Below, one piece after another: positions 25,300 to 36,891 of a stretch of DNA of 64,000 nt. The notes under the pieces were generated by a model. The model was not told where the DNA came from and ran no database searches. It saw only the letters and a list, made by a program, of their open reading frames with translations. Position numbers and translations under genes: made by a program. Numbering within the stretch: the first letter of the stretch is position 1; each line of letters starts with the position of its first letter. The DNA is from an uncultured Pseudomonadota bacterium (GTDB lineage Bacteria > Pseudomonadota > Gammaproteobacteria > Methylococcales > Methylomonadaceae): contig CAIXED010000065.1 in NCBI GenBank assembly GCA_903918375.1, forward strand, positions 16,262 through 80,261. Reading direction: 5' to 3'.

Positions 25300-28200
25300 A
25301 TGCCAAAAAGAACTGACATAAAATCGATTTTATTACTGGGCGCTGGGCCGATTGTTATCGGCCAAGCCTGCGAGTTTGATTATTCAGGCACCCAAGCCTG
25401 TAAAGCTTTGCGTGAAGAGGGTTACCGAGTCATTCTGGTTAACTCCAATCCAGCGACTATCATGACCGATCCAGACATGGCCGATGCGATTTACATCGAG
25501 CCGATTGACTGGCAAACCGTCGAAAAAATTATTGAAAAAGAGCGTCCCGATGCTGTTTTGCCAACTATGGGCGGTCAAACTGCGTTGAACTGTGCTTTAG
25601 CTTTAGATAAACACGGTGTCTTGGAAAAATACGGCGTTGAGATGATCGGCGCGAGTAAAGAGGCGATTAATAAAGCCGAAGACCGTGATTTGTTTAATAA
25701 AGCGATGCGTAAAATTGGCTTAGAAGTAGCTAAGTCAAAAGTCGCGCATAGCATGGAAGAAGCCTTTGCTGCTCAAGAAGACGTCGGTTATCCAACGATT
25801 ATTCGCCCTTCATTTACCATGGGTGGTAGCGGTGGCGGTATTGCTTACAATCGTGAAGAATTTATCGAAATTTGCGAACGCGGCTTGTATTTATCGCCAA
25901 CCAACGAATTACTGATTGAAGAATCAGTATTGGGTTGGAAAGAATTTGAAATGGAAGTGGTGCGCGATTCTAAAGATAACTGCATCATCATCTGTTCGAT
26001 TGAAAACTTTGATCCAATGGGCGTTCATACCGGTGACTCTATCACCGTGGCCCCGGCACAAACTTTAACCGACAAAGAATATCAAATCCTGCGCAATGCC
26101 TCTTTGGCGGTATTGCGTGAAATTGGTGTTGATACCGGTGGATCGAATGTGCAGTTTGCGATTAATCCTGAAGACGGTCGCTTGATTGTGATCGAGATGA
26201 ATCCACGGGTATCTCGCTCGTCAGCCTTGGCCTCTAAAGCAACCGGTTTCCCGATTGCCAAAGTAGCAGCGAAATTGGCGGTGGGATATTCATTGGATGA
26301 ATTGCGTAATGAAATTACTGGCGGCAAAACTCCTGCCTCGTTTGAGCCATCAATCGATTACGTTGTCACTAAAGTGCCTCGTTTTGCCTTTGAAAAATTC
26401 CCACAAGCTAATGATCGCTTAACTACCCAAATGAAGTCAGTGGGTGAGGTGATGGCGATTGGTCGTACTTTCCAAGAGTCATTGCAAAAAGCTTTGCGTG
26501 GTTTGGAAGTGGGAGTTGATGGTTTAGATGAAATTATTGATTTAAGCGATGCTAACAGCCAAGACAGCATTCTCAGAGAATTACGTTATCCAGGTCCACA
26601 ACGCTTGTGGTATTTGGCCGATGCTTTCCGTTCTGGTTTGAGCTTTGCTGAAATTCACGATGCATCAAAAATTGATCCTTGGTTTTTAGCGCAAGTTGAA
26701 GACCTGATTTTGACTGAAAAAACCCTATCAACCAAAACCTTAGCGACTTTGGAGCAAGGTGAGTTGTTGCGTTTGAAACGTAAAGGTTTTTCCGATGCGC
26801 GTTTAGCAAAATTGCTGGAAGCCAAAGAATCAGAAGTGCGGAATGTGCGTCACAAACAAGGCATCCGTCCTGTTTACAAACGTATTGATTCTTGCGCGGC
26901 TGAATTTTCATCAGATACCGCCTATTTGTATTCGACTTACGAGCAAGAGTGTGAAGCGAATCCATCTGACAGAGAAAAAATCATTATTTTAGGTGGTGGT
27001 CCAAACCGTATCGGCCAAGGTATTGAGTTTGACTACTGCTGTGTTCATGCAGCGTTGGCTTTGCGTGAAGATGGCTATGAAACCATTATGGTTAACTGTA
27101 ATCCAGAAACCGTTTCTACCGATTTTGATACCTCTGATCGTTTGTATTTCGAGTCATTAACACTTGAAGATGTTTTAGAAATCATTGAGTTAGAAAAACC
27201 GAAAGGCGTGATTGTTCAATACGGTGGTCAAACGCCATTGAAATTAGCCAGAGCTTTAGAAGCAGCTGGTGCGCCGATTATTGGTACATCACCTGACTCA
27301 ATTGACTTGGCGGAAGATCGCGAGCGTTTCCAAAAATTATTGGAACGCTTGAATTTACTACAGCCACCTAACGCCACAGCGCGTTCGGTTGAGCAAGCGG
27401 TTGATTCGGCTAAAAAACTCGGTTATCCATTGGTTGTACGTCCTTCCTATGTATTAGGTGGCCGGGCGATGGAAATTGTCTTCAATGAAGACGGTTTACG
27501 TCGTTACATGAAAGAAGCGGTTAGCGTTTCTAACGATTCACCTGTTTTATTAGATCGCTTCCTTGATGATGCGGTTGAAATGGACGTTGATGCGATTTAT
27601 GACGGTGAAACTGTCTTGATCGGTGGTTTGATGGAACACATTGAACAAGCCGGTGTGCATTCCGGTGACTCGGCTTGCTCAATTCCGCCTTACGACTTGC
27701 CTGTGCATTTACAAGATGAATTGCGTGCTCAAGTAGCAAAAATGGCAGAAGCATTGGGTGTGCGTGGTTTGATGAATACCCAGTTTGCGATTCAAGGTGA
27801 AACGGTTTATGTGTTGGAAGTTAATCCACGCGCATCAAGAACCGCGCCATTTGTGTCAAAAGCCACTGGCTATCCATTAGCAAAAATCGCGGCTCGTTGT
27901 ATGGTTGGCAAATCGCTGAAAGAGCAGGGTGTGACTGAAGAGCGTATTCCAGAATATTTCTCGGTCAAAGAAGCGGTATTCCCATTTATTAAATTCCCAG
28001 GTGTTGACCCATTATTGGGGCCAGAAATGAAATCAACTGGCGAAGTGATGGGTGTTGGTAAAACCTTTGGTGAAGCGTTTGCTAAATCACAACGTGCATC
28101 CGGTGTCGATTTAAGTCACAGCGGTAAGGTATTGATTAGTATTCGTGATGCTGATAAGCCGAAATTGCCAGAATTGGCAAAAATGCTGATCGACAAAAAC

Positions 28201-28518
28201 TATGAAATCGTTGCGACTCGTGGAACGGCTAAGGTCTTAAAAGATGCAGGTATTGCTTGCCAAGAAATTTACAAAGTGAATGAAGGCAGACCAAACACTG
28301 TTGATATGATTAAAAATGGTGAAATCCAGTTAATCGTTAATACGACCGAAGGTATTAAAGCGGTCGCTGATTCATTTACTATGCGTCGTGAAGCATTGCA
28401 GCGCAAAGTGACCTATTACACCACGATGGCAGGCGCTAAAGCGGCTTGTTATGCTTTAGGTGAATTGGATGCTGGCGATGTGAATTGTCTGCAAGATTTG
28501 CATAAAACCTTTAAATAA
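25300..28518 (+). CDS. carB: Carbamoyl-phosphate synthase large subunit
   Basis: This 1072-residue subunit makes carbamoyl phosphate from bicarbonate, ammonia and two ATP. It has two homologous ATP-grasp halves: '[21 protein letters not shown]' begins the first and '[21 protein letters not shown]' (near 567) begins the second, each with '[20 protein letters not shown]' or '[20 protein letters not shown]'. The C-terminal allosteric MGS-like domain ('[14 protein letters not shown]...VNTTEG') binds effectors such as UMP. Length matches E. coli CarB. It forms an operon with carA and greA (13 bp gap). Confidence 0.98.
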   Translation: MPKRTDIKSILLLGAGPIVIGQACEFDYSGTQACKALREEGYRVILVNSNPATIMTDPDMADAIYIEPIDWQTVEKIIEKERPDAVLPTMGGQTALNCALALDKHGVLEKYGVEMIGASKEAINKAEDRDLFNKAMRKIGLEVAKSKVAHSMEEAFAAQEDVGYPTIIRPSFTMGGSGGGIAYNREEFIEICERGLYLSPTNELLIEESVLGWKEFEMEVVRDSKDNCIIICSIENFDPMGVHTGDSITVAPAQTLTDKEYQILRNASLAVLREIGVDTGGSNVQFAINPEDGRLIVIEMNPRVSRSSALASKATGFPIAKVAAKLAVGYSLDELRNEITGGKTPASFEPSIDYVVTKVPRFAFEKFPQANDRLTTQMKSVGEVMAIGRTFQESLQKALRGLEVGVDGLDEIIDLSDANSQDSILRELRYPGPQRLWYLADAFRSGLSFAEIHDASKIDPWFLAQVEDLILTEKTLSTKTLATLEQGELLRLKRKGFSDARLAKLLEAKESEVRNVRHKQGIRPVYKRIDSCAAEFSSDTAYLYSTYEQECEANPSDREKIIILGGGPNRIGQGIEFDYCCVHAALALREDGYETIMVNCNPETVSTDFDTSDRLYFESLTLEDVLEIIELEKPKGVIVQYGGQTPLKLARALEAAGAPIIGTSPDSIDLAEDRERFQKLLERLNLLQPPNATARSVEQAVDSAKKLGYPLVVRPSYVLGGRAMEIVFNEDGLRRYMKEAVSVSNDSPVLLDRFLDDAVEMDVDAIYDGETVLIGGLMEHIEQAGVHSGDSACSIPPYDLPVHLQDELRAQVAKMAEALGVRGLMNTQFAIQGETVYVLEVNPRASRTAPFVSKATGYPLAKIAARCMVGKSLKEQGVTEERIPEYFSVKEAVFPFIKFPGVDPLLGPEMKSTGEVMGVGKTFGEAFAKSQRASGVDLSHSGKVLISIRDADKPKLPELAKMLIDKNYEIVATRGTAKVLKDAGIACQEIYKVNEGRPNTVDMIKNGEIQLIVNTTEGIKAVADSFTMRREALQRKVTYYTTMAGAKAACYALGELDAGDVNCLQDLHKTFK

Positions 28519-28531
28519 AGGGTAGTGATTG

Positions 28532-29008
28532 ATGAATAAAGTACCGTTGACCGTTACAGGTGCGAATAAATTACGCGCTGAATTGGAAGAATTGAAAACT
28601 GTAGTTCGACCAAGAATTATTCAGGCTATTTCTGATGCCCGTGAACATGGCGATTTAAAAGAAAATGCTGAATATCATGCCGCGCGTGAGCAACAAAGCT
28701 TTGCTGAAGGACGGATTGCTGAAATTGAAGGCAAATTGTCGAATGCTAATATCATTGATGTCACCAAAACCGATGCCAATGGCAAAGTAGTGTTTGGCGC
28801 GACTGTCGAAATTGAAGATATTAATTCAGGCAAAGTCGTGACTTATCAAATTGTTGGCGAAGATGAAGCCAATATTAAAGAAGGTCGTATTTCGGTTGGT
28901 TCGCCAATTGCAAGAGCGTTAATTGGCAAAGAAGTAGAAGATGTCGTGGTGGTAAAAGCGCCGAGCGGCAATATTGAATACGAGATTCTTGAAATTCAAT
29001 ATATTTAA
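28532..29008 (+). CDS. greA: Transcription elongation factor GreA
   Basis: This 158-residue factor rescues backtracked RNA polymerase by stimulating transcript cleavage. It has the N-terminal coiled coil with the acidic tip '[22 protein letters not shown]' (Asp and Glu that coordinate the catalytic metal) and the C-terminal FKBP-like domain ('[29 protein letters not shown]'). The track starts at TTG 28529; ATG 28532 gives exactly the E. coli length. It ends the carAB-greA operon with a strong terminator. Confidence 0.97.
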   Translation: MNKVPLTVTGANKLRAELEELKTVVRPRIIQAISDAREHGDLKENAEYHAAREQQSFAEGRIAEIEGKLSNANIIDVTKTDANGKVVFGATVEIEDINSGKVVTYQIVGEDEANIKEGRISVGSPIARALIGKEVEDVVVVKAPSGNIEYEILEIQYI

Positions 29009-29015
29009 AAAAATA

Positions 29016-29037
29016 GGGAGGCTAAAGCCTCCCTTTT
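29016..29037. terminator. Bidirectional terminator between greA and yhbY
   Basis: GGGAGGC-TAAA-GCCTCCC followed by TTTT on the plus strand and by TATTTTTTT on the minus strand; it serves both convergent genes. Confidence 0.9.
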
Positions 29038-29038
29038 G

Positions 29039-29305
29039 TTATTTCTTCGGGTTTTTTCGGTATAAAACCGCAATTTGACCGATAGATTGAATTTGTTCAG
29101 AAAGGGTTTGAGAGCAGATTTGTTCGCTGATAATTTTACGATCATCACGTTCTGCACGAATTTTAACTTTGATTAATTCGTGGGTATCCAAAGCAAGGTT
29201 GATTTCTTTGATAACCGCTTCTGTTAAGCCCGCTTGTCCAATCATGACAACAGGATTTAGTGAATGCGCTTGCGCTTTCAGTTTTTTCTTTTGGATAGGA
29301 TTCAC
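29039..29305 (-). CDS. yhbY: Ribosome assembly RNA-binding protein YhbY
   Basis: This 88-residue protein is of the CRS1/YhbY domain family, which binds RNA and associates with pre-50S ribosomes. The 'KKKLKAQAHSLNPVVMIGQAGLTEAVIKEINLALDTHELIKVKI' core with the GxxG-like loop ('MIGQAG') and the 'IGQIAVLYRKNPKK' end are typical. It is divergent from rlmE with a 50-bp gap, as in E. coli and Pseudomonas. Confidence 0.95.
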   Translation of the reverse strand: MNPIQKKKLKAQAHSLNPVVMIGQAGLTEAVIKEINLALDTHELIKVKIRAERDDRKIISEQICSQTLSEQIQSIGQIAVLYRKNPKK

Positions 29306-29355
29306 TCTGTTTCCTTTAACTTTAAAATCCCAACAATTTTACACCAATAGAGCAA

Positions 29356-29973
29356 ATGGCACGCAGCAAAAGTAGCCAGCAATGGATGCAGGAACATTTT
29401 CACGACGAGTACGTCAAAAAGGCTCAGGCACTTGGTTATCGCTCAAGAGCGGTTTTTAAGTTGCAAGAAATCCAAGAAAAAGATCATCTGATTCGCCCTG
29501 GCATGAATATTGTCGATTTGGGCGCAGCGCCTGGTGGTTGGTCTGAATATGTACGGACGATTGTTAGTAAAAAAGACAAAGTGATCGCTTTAGATTTATT
29601 AGAAATTGACCCGATTGATGGGGTCGATTTTATCCAAGGTGATTTTCGAGAAGATGATGTACTCGAACAGTTGTATAAAGTGCTTGATAATCAGCCTGTG
29701 CACTTGTTATTGTCGGATATGGCGCCCAATATGAGTGGTAATAAAGAAGTCGATCAACCTCGCTCAATCTATTTAGGCGAGTTAGCGTTAGATGCCGCCA
29801 ATACAATGTTGGTAAAGGGTGGTACATTCTTGATTAAAATGTTCCAAGGTGCTGGATTCGACGAATTTTGCAATCAGGTGCGGGGTAGTTTTACATCGGT
29901 TGTAATTCGTAAACCGAAAGCTTCTCGTCCTCGAAGCAATGAAGTTTATATTTTGGCAAAAGGTTTTAAATAA
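29356..29973 (+). CDS. rlmE: 23S rRNA (uridine2552-2'-O)-methyltransferase RlmE
   Basis: This 205-residue heat-shock methyltransferase (FtsJ/RrmJ) methylates U2552 in the A loop of 23S rRNA. The SAM-binding 'VDLGAAPGGWSEYV', the 'LLSDMAPNMSGNKEVDQPR' motif and the catalytic K-D-K-E tetrad positions (including 'FLIKMFQGAG') are present. It is divergent from yhbY and 86 bp upstream of ftsH. A 7-bp hairpin (ATAAGCT/AGCTTAT) follows it without a T tract. Confidence 0.97.
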   Translation: MARSKSSQQWMQEHFHDEYVKKAQALGYRSRAVFKLQEIQEKDHLIRPGMNIVDLGAAPGGWSEYVRTIVSKKDKVIALDLLEIDPIDGVDFIQGDFREDDVLEQLYKVLDNQPVHLLLSDMAPNMSGNKEVDQPRSIYLGELALDAANTMLVKGGTFLIKMFQGAGFDEFCNQVRGSFTSVVIRKPKASRPRSNEVYILAKGFK

Positions 29974-30059
29974 GCTGGGTCAAGCTTATCTAGCGAGTAT
30001 TCCTGATACAATTACTCGGTTTTCTAATACTAGGGCTGTTCTAGGCCGGAGCGCGTAAC

Positions 30060-31988
30060 TTGAGCGATATGATAAAAAATTTAGTTTTGTGGGTCGTCAT
30101 CGCAGTGGTATTGATGGCGGTATTCAATAATTTTGGTTCCAAATCGATTCGTAACGACTCGACGCTGTCTTATTCGCAATTGATTGATGCGGTAAAAGCC
30201 GGTCAAGTTCAGCAAGTTGCTATCTCAGACAACATGATCAAAGGCAAAATGCAGGCGGGCGATAAGTTTAAAACTTATATGCCGAATGACCCGCATTTGA
30301 TTGATGATCTGTTAGCCAATGGCGTTGAAATTAGCGTTCAACCGCCGGAAGAGCCTTCTTTGTTAATGCAGATTTTTGTTTCCTTTGGGCCGATTTTGTT
30401 GCTGATTGCGGTTTGGGTGTTTTTCATGCGCCAAATGCAAGGTGGCGGCATGGGGGGGCGCGGTGGCGCGATGGGCTTTGGCAAAAGCAAAGCCAGAATG
30501 CTTGAACAAGACCAAAATAAAGTCACGTTTGCTGATGTTGCAGGTTGTGACGAAGCTAAAGAAGAAGTCGAAGAAATGGTCGATTTCTTAAGAGACCCTG
30601 CTAAATATCAAAAATTAGGCGGCAAAGTGCCTCGCGGTGCTTTGATGGTTGGTCCTCCAGGTACCGGTAAAACGTTATTAGCAAGAGCGATTGCTGGCGA
30701 AGCCAAAGTGCCTTTCTTCACTATTTCAGGTTCTGATTTCGTTGAAATGTTTGTCGGTGTCGGTGCATCTCGAGTGCGCGATATGTTTGAACAAGCTAAG
30801 AAACATGCGCCTTGCATTATCTTTATTGACGAAATCGACGCGGTTGGTCGTTCGCGTGGTGCTGGTTTAGGTGGTGGTAATGACGAACGTGAACAAACCT
30901 TAAACCAATTATTGGTTGAAATGGATGGTTTTGAAGGTCATGAAGGGATTATCGTTATTGCTGCGACTAACCGTGCAGACGTATTAGATAAAGCCTTATT
31001 AAGACCGGGTCGTTTTGATCGTCAAGTAGTGGTTGGCGTGCCTGATGTTCGAGGCCGCGAACAAATTCTCAATGTCCATCTTAAAAAAGTACCCGCCGCT
31101 GATGACGTAAAAGTTAAATACATCGCTCAAGGTACCCCGGGTTTTTCAGGTGCTGATTTAGCCAACTTAGTGAATGAAGCGGCTTTATTTGCTGCCCGCC
31201 TTAACAAGCGCGTGGTTAGTATGGCTGATTTAGAAAAAGCCAAGGACAAGCTAATCATGGGCGCGGAAAGACGCTCTATGGTGATGGACGAGAAAGAAAA
31301 GAAAATGACTGCTTATCATGAAGCTGGTCATGCCATCGTTGGTCGCTTGGTTCCAGATCATGATCCGGTTTACAAAGTCAGTATCATGCCGCGTGGTCGT
31401 GCTTTGGGTGTCACCATGTTTTTACCAGAGCGTGATCAATACAGTGCCAGCAAACGTAAATTAGACAGCATGATTTCAAGTTTGTACGGTGGACGAATTG
31501 CCGAAGAATTGATTTTCGGCTGGGAAGAAGTGTCTACTGGCGCATCAAACGATATTGAAAGGGCGACAGAATTAGCCAGAAATATGGTGACTAAATGGGG
31601 CTTATCGCAGCGTTTAGGGCCTTTGGCTTATAGCGAAGAAGAAGGTGAAGTATTCTTGGGACGCTCTGTGACCCAACATAAATCAGTCGCGGAAGAAACT
31701 TCTCACACCATTGATGAAGAAATTCGCTCTATCATTGATAGAAACTATGAAAGAGCTGAAAAAATTCTCAAAGAAAATTCAGATATTCTGCACGCTATGT
31801 CAGATGCTTTGATGAAATACGAAACCATCGATAAATACCAAATCGATGATTTAATGAATAGAAAACCAGTCAGAGAGCCTAAAGGATGGGATGAAACCCC
31901 CCCACCGCCATCAACACCGGTTGAAGCTGAGCCTTGGGGTCAAGATACACATAGCGCATCTGTTGATGGTACGGCTGAACAGAGTTAA
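30060..31988 (+). CDS. ftsH: ATP-dependent zinc metalloprotease FtsH
   Basis: This 642-residue membrane-anchored AAA+ protease forms a hexamer and degrades damaged membrane proteins and regulators such as LpxC and sigma-32. Two membrane helices ('[16 protein letters not shown]', about 6-21; '[15 protein letters not shown]', about 105-120) flank a periplasmic domain. The AAA module has 'GPPGTGKT' (near 198), '[12 protein letters not shown]' and the 'RPGRFDRQV' SRH, and the protease has 'HEAGH' (near 422). The start is TTG 30060 with GGAG at correct spacing; an in-frame ATG at 30069 is too far from it. A terminator follows. Confidence 0.97.
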   Translation: MSDMIKNLVLWVVIAVVLMAVFNNFGSKSIRNDSTLSYSQLIDAVKAGQVQQVAISDNMIKGKMQAGDKFKTYMPNDPHLIDDLLANGVEISVQPPEEPSLLMQIFVSFGPILLLIAVWVFFMRQMQGGGMGGRGGAMGFGKSKARMLEQDQNKVTFADVAGCDEAKEEVEEMVDFLRDPAKYQKLGGKVPRGALMVGPPGTGKTLLARAIAGEAKVPFFTISGSDFVEMFVGVGASRVRDMFEQAKKHAPCIIFIDEIDAVGRSRGAGLGGGNDEREQTLNQLLVEMDGFEGHEGIIVIAATNRADVLDKALLRPGRFDRQVVVGVPDVRGREQILNVHLKKVPAADDVKVKYIAQGTPGFSGADLANLVNEAALFAARLNKRVVSMADLEKAKDKLIMGAERRSMVMDEKEKKMTAYHEAGHAIVGRLVPDHDPVYKVSIMPRGRALGVTMFLPERDQYSASKRKLDSMISSLYGGRIAEELIFGWEEVSTGASNDIERATELARNMVTKWGLSQRLGPLAYSEEEGEVFLGRSVTQHKSVAEETSHTIDEEIRSIIDRNYERAEKILKENSDILHAMSDALMKYETIDKYQIDDLMNRKPVREPKGWDETPPPPSTPVEAEPWGQDTHSASVDGTAEQS

Positions 31989-32005
31989 TTTAGACACAAA
32001 AACCA

Positions 32006-32032
32006 AGAGAGGCTAACGCCTCTCTTTTTTTT
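32006..32032 (+). terminator. Terminator after ftsH
   Basis: AGAGAGGC-TAAC-GCCTCTCT followed by a T run; it separates ftsH from glmM. The folP gene often found here is absent. Confidence 0.9.
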
Positions 32033-32056
32033 GGTAATTAGAAACAAGAGAGAAAT

Positions 32057-33388
32057 ATGGCAAAAAAATATTTTGGTACAGACGGTATTCGCGGCAAAGT
32101 AGGGGATTACCCCATTACGGCAGATTTCATGCTCAAGCTCGGTTGGGCGACTGGTCGAGTTTTTGCAAAAGAAGGTGGTTTTGTTTTAGTCGGTAAAGAC
32201 ACCCGAATTTCTGGATATATGTTTGAATCAGCCCTGGAAGCGGGGCTTTCTGCCGCAGGCGTTGATACCAAAATGCTAGGCCCGATGCCAACCCCAGGGG
32301 TTGCTTATTTAACCCGCACCTTGCGCGCTAAAGCGGGTATCGTCATTAGTGCTTCTCATAATCCTTATTACGATAACGGGATTAAATTTTTCTCGGTCAG
32401 CGGTGCTAAGTTGCCGGATGATTTAGAACATCAAATTGAACATTATATTGACGCGCCGATGACTACCGTTGAATCATCCAAGCTCGGTAAAGTCAAGCGG
32501 GTCAGCGATGCTGCCGGACGTTATATCGAATTTTGTAAAGCGACTGTCCCTCCGCAACTCGATTTCAGAGGTATGCGGATTGTGATTGATTGTGCCAATG
32601 GCGCGACTTACCACATTGCTCCTCATGTCTTTGCGGAAGTCGGTGCGGAAGTAGTGGCGATCGCCGCTGAACCAGATGGTCTTAATATTAATGACGAATG
32701 TGGTGCAACTAAGCCTGAGAATTTGGCTGCTAAAGTTTTAGAATTTCGCGCTGATCTTGGTATCGCTTTAGATGGCGATGGCGACAGAATTATCATGGTT
32801 GATCACAAAGGCGAAATTGTTGATGGGGATGAGCTGATTTACGTGATTGCTAAATCGCGCTTAGACGAAGGTAAGCTGACAGGCCCGGTCGTTGGTACTT
32901 TGATGTCTAACTTAGGCATGGAGCACGCGCTAAATGCTTTAGGGGTGCCGTTATTTAGAGCGAATGTTGGTGATCGCTATGTGATGGAATTATTAGCCGA
33001 AAAACAAGGCATGTTGGGCGGCGAAGGGTCTGGTCATATTATCTGTTTGGATAAAACTACAACGGGTGACGGCATCGTTTCCGCTTTGCAAGTGTTGGCC
33101 GAAATGCAACGTACCGGCAAAAGCCTCAACGAATTGAAATCAGGGATGAAAAAATATCCGCAAGTCCTGATAAATGTCAAAGTTGAGAAAAGAGTCAATA
33201 TCAACGAAAACGAAGCGATTAAAAAAGCGGTTGCGGCTGTTGAGAAGAAATTAGGCGACAAGGGTAGGGTGTTGCTAAGAGCTTCCGGTACCGAACCATT
33301 AGTAAGAGTAATGGTAGAAGGTGTTGATGAGGATGATGTCAACAAATACGCCCAACAATTGGCGAATGACGTCAAAAAGGCAATCTAA
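32057..33388 (+). CDS. glmM: Phosphoglucosamine mutase
   Basis: This 443-residue enzyme converts glucosamine-6-phosphate to glucosamine-1-phosphate for UDP-GlcNAc. The start '[15 protein letters not shown]', the phosphoserine loop '[18 protein letters not shown]' (Ser near 102), the metal loop '[15 protein letters not shown]', the sugar loop 'GGEGSGHI' and the '[15 protein letters not shown]' phosphate site are all intact. It lies directly upstream of tpiA and secG, as in Pseudomonas. Confidence 0.97.
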   Translation: MAKKYFGTDGIRGKVGDYPITADFMLKLGWATGRVFAKEGGFVLVGKDTRISGYMFESALEAGLSAAGVDTKMLGPMPTPGVAYLTRTLRAKAGIVISASHNPYYDNGIKFFSVSGAKLPDDLEHQIEHYIDAPMTTVESSKLGKVKRVSDAAGRYIEFCKATVPPQLDFRGMRIVIDCANGATYHIAPHVFAEVGAEVVAIAAEPDGLNINDECGATKPENLAAKVLEFRADLGIALDGDGDRIIMVDHKGEIVDGDELIYVIAKSRLDEGKLTGPVVGTLMSNLGMEHALNALGVPLFRANVGDRYVMELLAEKQGMLGGEGSGHIICLDKTTTGDGIVSALQVLAEMQRTGKSLNELKSGMKKYPQVLINVKVEKRVNINENEAIKKAVAAVEKKLGDKGRVLLRASGTEPLVRVMVEGVDEDDVNKYAQQLANDVKKAI

Positions 33389-33447
33389 CTTGAACTTAAA
33401 CTAGCCAGCGTTTATCATAGCTGGCTTTAATTGGCTCGGAGAAAGTG

Positions 33448-34194
33448 ATGCGGCAGTCTTTGATTATGGGAAACTGGAAAATGAACGGCAATCTTCAAGA
33501 TGGTCAACAGCTTGCAAAAGCGTTGGCAGAAGGTCTTGGTGAAGTTCAACAAGAAGTTGCAGTTTGTGTTCCATTTGTCTATTTATCAGGTATTCGCGAT
33601 GTTTTAGCATCTTCACCTATTGCATTAGGTGCGCAAAATGTTGCTGATCAAGCGTCTGGTGCATACACCGGTGAAGTATCGGCAACCATGTTAGCTGACA
33701 TTGGTGCGAAATACGCTTTAGTAGGTCACTCAGAAAGACGTAGCTACTACGGTGACACCAACCAAACCGTTGCAAATCGTTTTTGCCAAGCTCAAAAACA
33801 AAACGTCATCCCTGTTCTTTGTGTAGGTGAAACCTTAGAAGAACGTGAACAAGATAGAACTTTCCAAGTCGTTGATGAGCAATTGGATGCTGTCATTGAT
33901 GCCGCTGGCATTGAAGCATTCGCCAATGCTGTTATCGCTTACGAACCTGTTTGGGCAATCGGCACTGGTAAAACAGCATCTGATGATCAAGCACAAGAAG
34001 TTCACAAATACATCCGTGAACGCATTGCTGCTAGAAGCCAAGCAATTGCAGACAAAGTACAAATTTTATACGGCGGTAGTGTCAAAGCTGACAATGCCAA
34101 AGCGTTATTTGCAATGCCAGACATCGATGGCGGTTTAGTAGGCGGTGCATCTTTAGATGCTAAAGGCTTCCTGCAAATCTGTCATTCAGTCTAG
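33448..34194 (+). CDS. tpiA: Triosephosphate isomerase
   Basis: This 248-residue TIM-barrel enzyme interconverts DHAP and glyceraldehyde-3-phosphate. The substrate lysine in 'GNWKMNG', the catalytic His in 'VGHSERR', the catalytic Glu in 'AYEPVWAIGTGK' and the phosphate loop 'YGGSVKADNA' are present. The track starts at GTG 33445; ATG 33448 has GGAG 6 bp upstream and is used here. Codon choice is more polished than in neighbouring genes, as expected for high expression. Confidence 0.98.
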   Translation: MRQSLIMGNWKMNGNLQDGQQLAKALAEGLGEVQQEVAVCVPFVYLSGIRDVLASSPIALGAQNVADQASGAYTGEVSATMLADIGAKYALVGHSERRSYYGDTNQTVANRFCQAQKQNVIPVLCVGETLEEREQDRTFQVVDEQLDAVIDAAGIEAFANAVIAYEPVWAIGTGKTASDDQAQEVHKYIRERIAARSQAIADKVQILYGGSVKADNAKALFAMPDIDGGLVGGASLDAKGFLQICHSV

Positions 34195-34215
34195 TATTCT
34201 AGTTTTAGGATCAAT

Positions 34216-34572
34216 ATGTTGTATCAAGTAATTATTGTTATACACATCCTGTTAGGGGTGGGTATTGTCGGCCTAGTATTAATGCAACAAGGCAAAGGTG
34301 CAGATGCAGGTGCGGCTTTCGGTAGTGGCGCATCTGGATCAGTATTTGGTGCTCAAGGTGCAGCATCGTTCTTATCAAGAACCACTGCTATTTTTGCTAC
34401 CTTGTTTTTTATTACAAGCCTAGGCTTGGCAGCGTTAAGCGGCTATCACGGAAAAAAAACAGACTTGATGGACCAACCGGTTGTTGAGAATGTTAAAGCT
34501 GATGATGTTCCTGAAGCGCCAATGCCAGAAGCGCCAGTGATCAAAGAAGTAGAAGCACCAGCTGCAAAATAA
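34216..34572 (+). CDS. secG: Preprotein translocase subunit SecG
   Basis: This 118-residue inner-membrane protein assists SecYE-mediated protein export. Two membrane helices ('[19 protein letters not shown]' and '[19 protein letters not shown]') flank the conserved '[35 protein letters not shown]' loop. The C-terminus is Pro, Glu and Ala rich, as often seen. It sits between tpiA and tRNA-Leu, the order known from many gammaproteobacteria. Confidence 0.96.
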   Translation: MLYQVIIVIHILLGVGIVGLVLMQQGKGADAGAAFGSGASGSVFGAQGAASFLSRTTAIFATLFFITSLGLAALSGYHGKKTDLMDQPVVENVKADDVPEAPMPEAPVIKEVEAPAAK

Positions 34573-34581
34573 ACTGATAAA

Positions 34582-34666
34582 GCCGATGTGGTGAAATTGG
34601 TAGACACGCCATCTTGAGGGGGTGGTGACGCAAGTCGTGGCGGTTCAAGTCCGCCCATCGGTACCA
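34582..34666 (+). tRNA. tRNA-Leu (GAG)
   Basis: An 85-nt class II tRNA with CCA encoded. The acceptor stem is GCCGATG/CATCGGT (one G-U). The anticodon stem CCATC/GGTGG (one U-G) carries the loop TTGAGGG, anticodon GAG. A variable arm and a T arm (GGTTCAAGTCC) follow. It lies 9 bp after secG and shares its transcript. The 3' end faces an integrase remnant, so it likely served as an attachment site. Confidence 0.96.
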
Positions 34667-34709
34667 GACGCTAGTTTTAATTAATTCGCAAAAGTTCAAA
34701 AAAACCTCA

Positions 34710-34744
34710 AAACCCGCAAGTCGTAAGTCTTGGCGGGTTTTTTA
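34710..34744 (+). terminator. Terminator after tRNA-Leu
   Basis: AACCCG(CAAG)...(CTTG)GCGGGTT with one bulge, followed by TTTTTT; it ends the glmM-tpiA-secG-tRNA transcript. Confidence 0.85.
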
Positions 34745-34790
34745 TTGTCCAAAGGGAATCAACGAAAACCAGCGGCAATCAATCAAAAGT

Positions 34791-34848
34791 GTTCCCTGAA
34801 TCGTTCCCTAGGATACAATCCCTAAAAAATAGGGAACAGTTGGGGAAC
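34791..34848 (+). repeat. GTTCCCT inverted/direct repeats before the integrase
   Basis: Two direct GTTCCCT copies (34791-34797 and 34803-34809) face two inverted copies (AGGGAAC 34831-34837, GGGGAAC 34842-34848), just before the integrase start. They look like integrase arm sites or an integrase operator; this is inference. Confidence 0.5.
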
Positions 34849-34852
34849 ATTT

Positions 34853-35807
34853 ATGGCTATCAACATCAATAAAGACATCACCTACAAAACGGCGCAACCC
34901 AAAGAAAAAGAGTATTTAATTTCCGATGGTGGGAGCCTGTATTTACTGGTTAAGCCAGAAGGTACTAAGTTTTGGCGGTAAGTGTGTCCGAAAATTACTT
35001 TAGGTGCTTATCCTGACTTGTCGCTGGCTGATGCTAGGGGTAAGGCGGCAAAGTACCGTGAATATATTGTTAATGGTATTGATCCAGTAATTGAGCATAA
35101 CGATAAAAAACAATCCAATAAAACCAATCAACAGAACGCCGACCGAATAAAAGCAGGTTTACCCGTGTTAGGCAGTTTTACCGACGTTGCCCAGCAGTGG
35201 CTAAAATCGCTTGAACATCTAACCAAGCCCCAGACCCATATCAAAAAAACTAGCCGAATCGAGCGCCTTGTATTTCCTTCAATCGGGGATATTTTGATCA
35301 ATGAGGTTAAATCGTCTGAAATCTTGGCGCTATTAAAACCATTGATTGATAAATCCCAGCTAGAAACAGCGCATCGAGTACATAGTGAAATCAGTTCCAT
35401 ATTTGATTATGGCATTGTGCATAACCTTTGTGTTTACAACCCCGCGCAACCTGTAGCAAAGCAGATTCCCGCGCAAAAGGTAAAGCATAGAGCGGCAATC
35501 ATAGACCCTAAGTTGGTCGGTCAATTACTGCGAGATATTCAAAACTATCAAGGCACCTTTGTAGTTCAAATGGCTTTCAGAAATCGCTGGGTTACGATTA
35601 CCGACGTAATGACCGCGCACGGATTCCGGACAACAGCTAGCACCCAAGGATGATGAGATCGAACGCCAACTAGCCCACGCGCTACGGGATGCCGTTAGAG
35701 CCGCTTATAACAGGGCGCAATATCTTGATGAGCCGAGAAAAATGATGCAAAGCTGGGTGGATTATCTGGATAGCCTGAAAGCTGGTGCTACAGTTGGTGG
35801 TATTTAG
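34853..35807 (+). pseudogene. Tyrosine integrase (P4 type), decayed
   Basis: These are the remains of a site-specific recombinase that integrates genomic islands at tRNA genes. The start is normal ('KEKEYLISDGGSLYLLVKPEGTKFWR') and then meets a stop at 34981. The frame reopens with 'CPKITLGAYPDLSLADARGKAAKYREYIVNGIDP' and the core-binding domain to about 35580. Most of the catalytic domain, including the R-H-R region, is then missing: the sequence jumps to 'MTAHGFRTTAS', a frameshift follows at about 35645, and the tail 'EIERQLAHALRDAVRAAYNRAQY' is in another frame. The remaining C-terminus ends at 35807. It cannot be active. The partner att repeat was not found. Confidence 0.9.
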
Positions 35808-36081
35808 GAAAGTGATGGTAGAGATACACGCGAAAATTTTCACACGTCAAAAGGTGGCAACAAGTCTGTAGCGATTGTATATGGATACAGCTTGTTATTT
35901 AGTGAGCTGTCAGTGAAATAGGGATAAGATAAATTTTTGAACAGGCAGAGAATTTTAAGAAGTATCAAACTGCTTAGTTTTTAAAAACGTTGTAGGTATG
36001 GCAATTTGTAATTTCAGTTAGTAAATTTAAAAATTAAAAGGGTAGGTAGGGTTGTGGTTCCTATCTACCCTTTTGTTTGAT
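35808..36081 (-). terminator. Gap after the integrase remnant, ending in the dapB terminator
   Basis: No gene is seen in this 274-bp gap. At 36036-36074 a 15-bp stem (AAAAGGGTAGGTAGG / CCTATCTACCCTTTT, one G-U) with a 9-nt loop is followed on the minus strand by an AT-rich tail; it terminates dnaJ-dapB. Confidence 0.8.
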
Positions 36082-36891
<810 letters not shown>

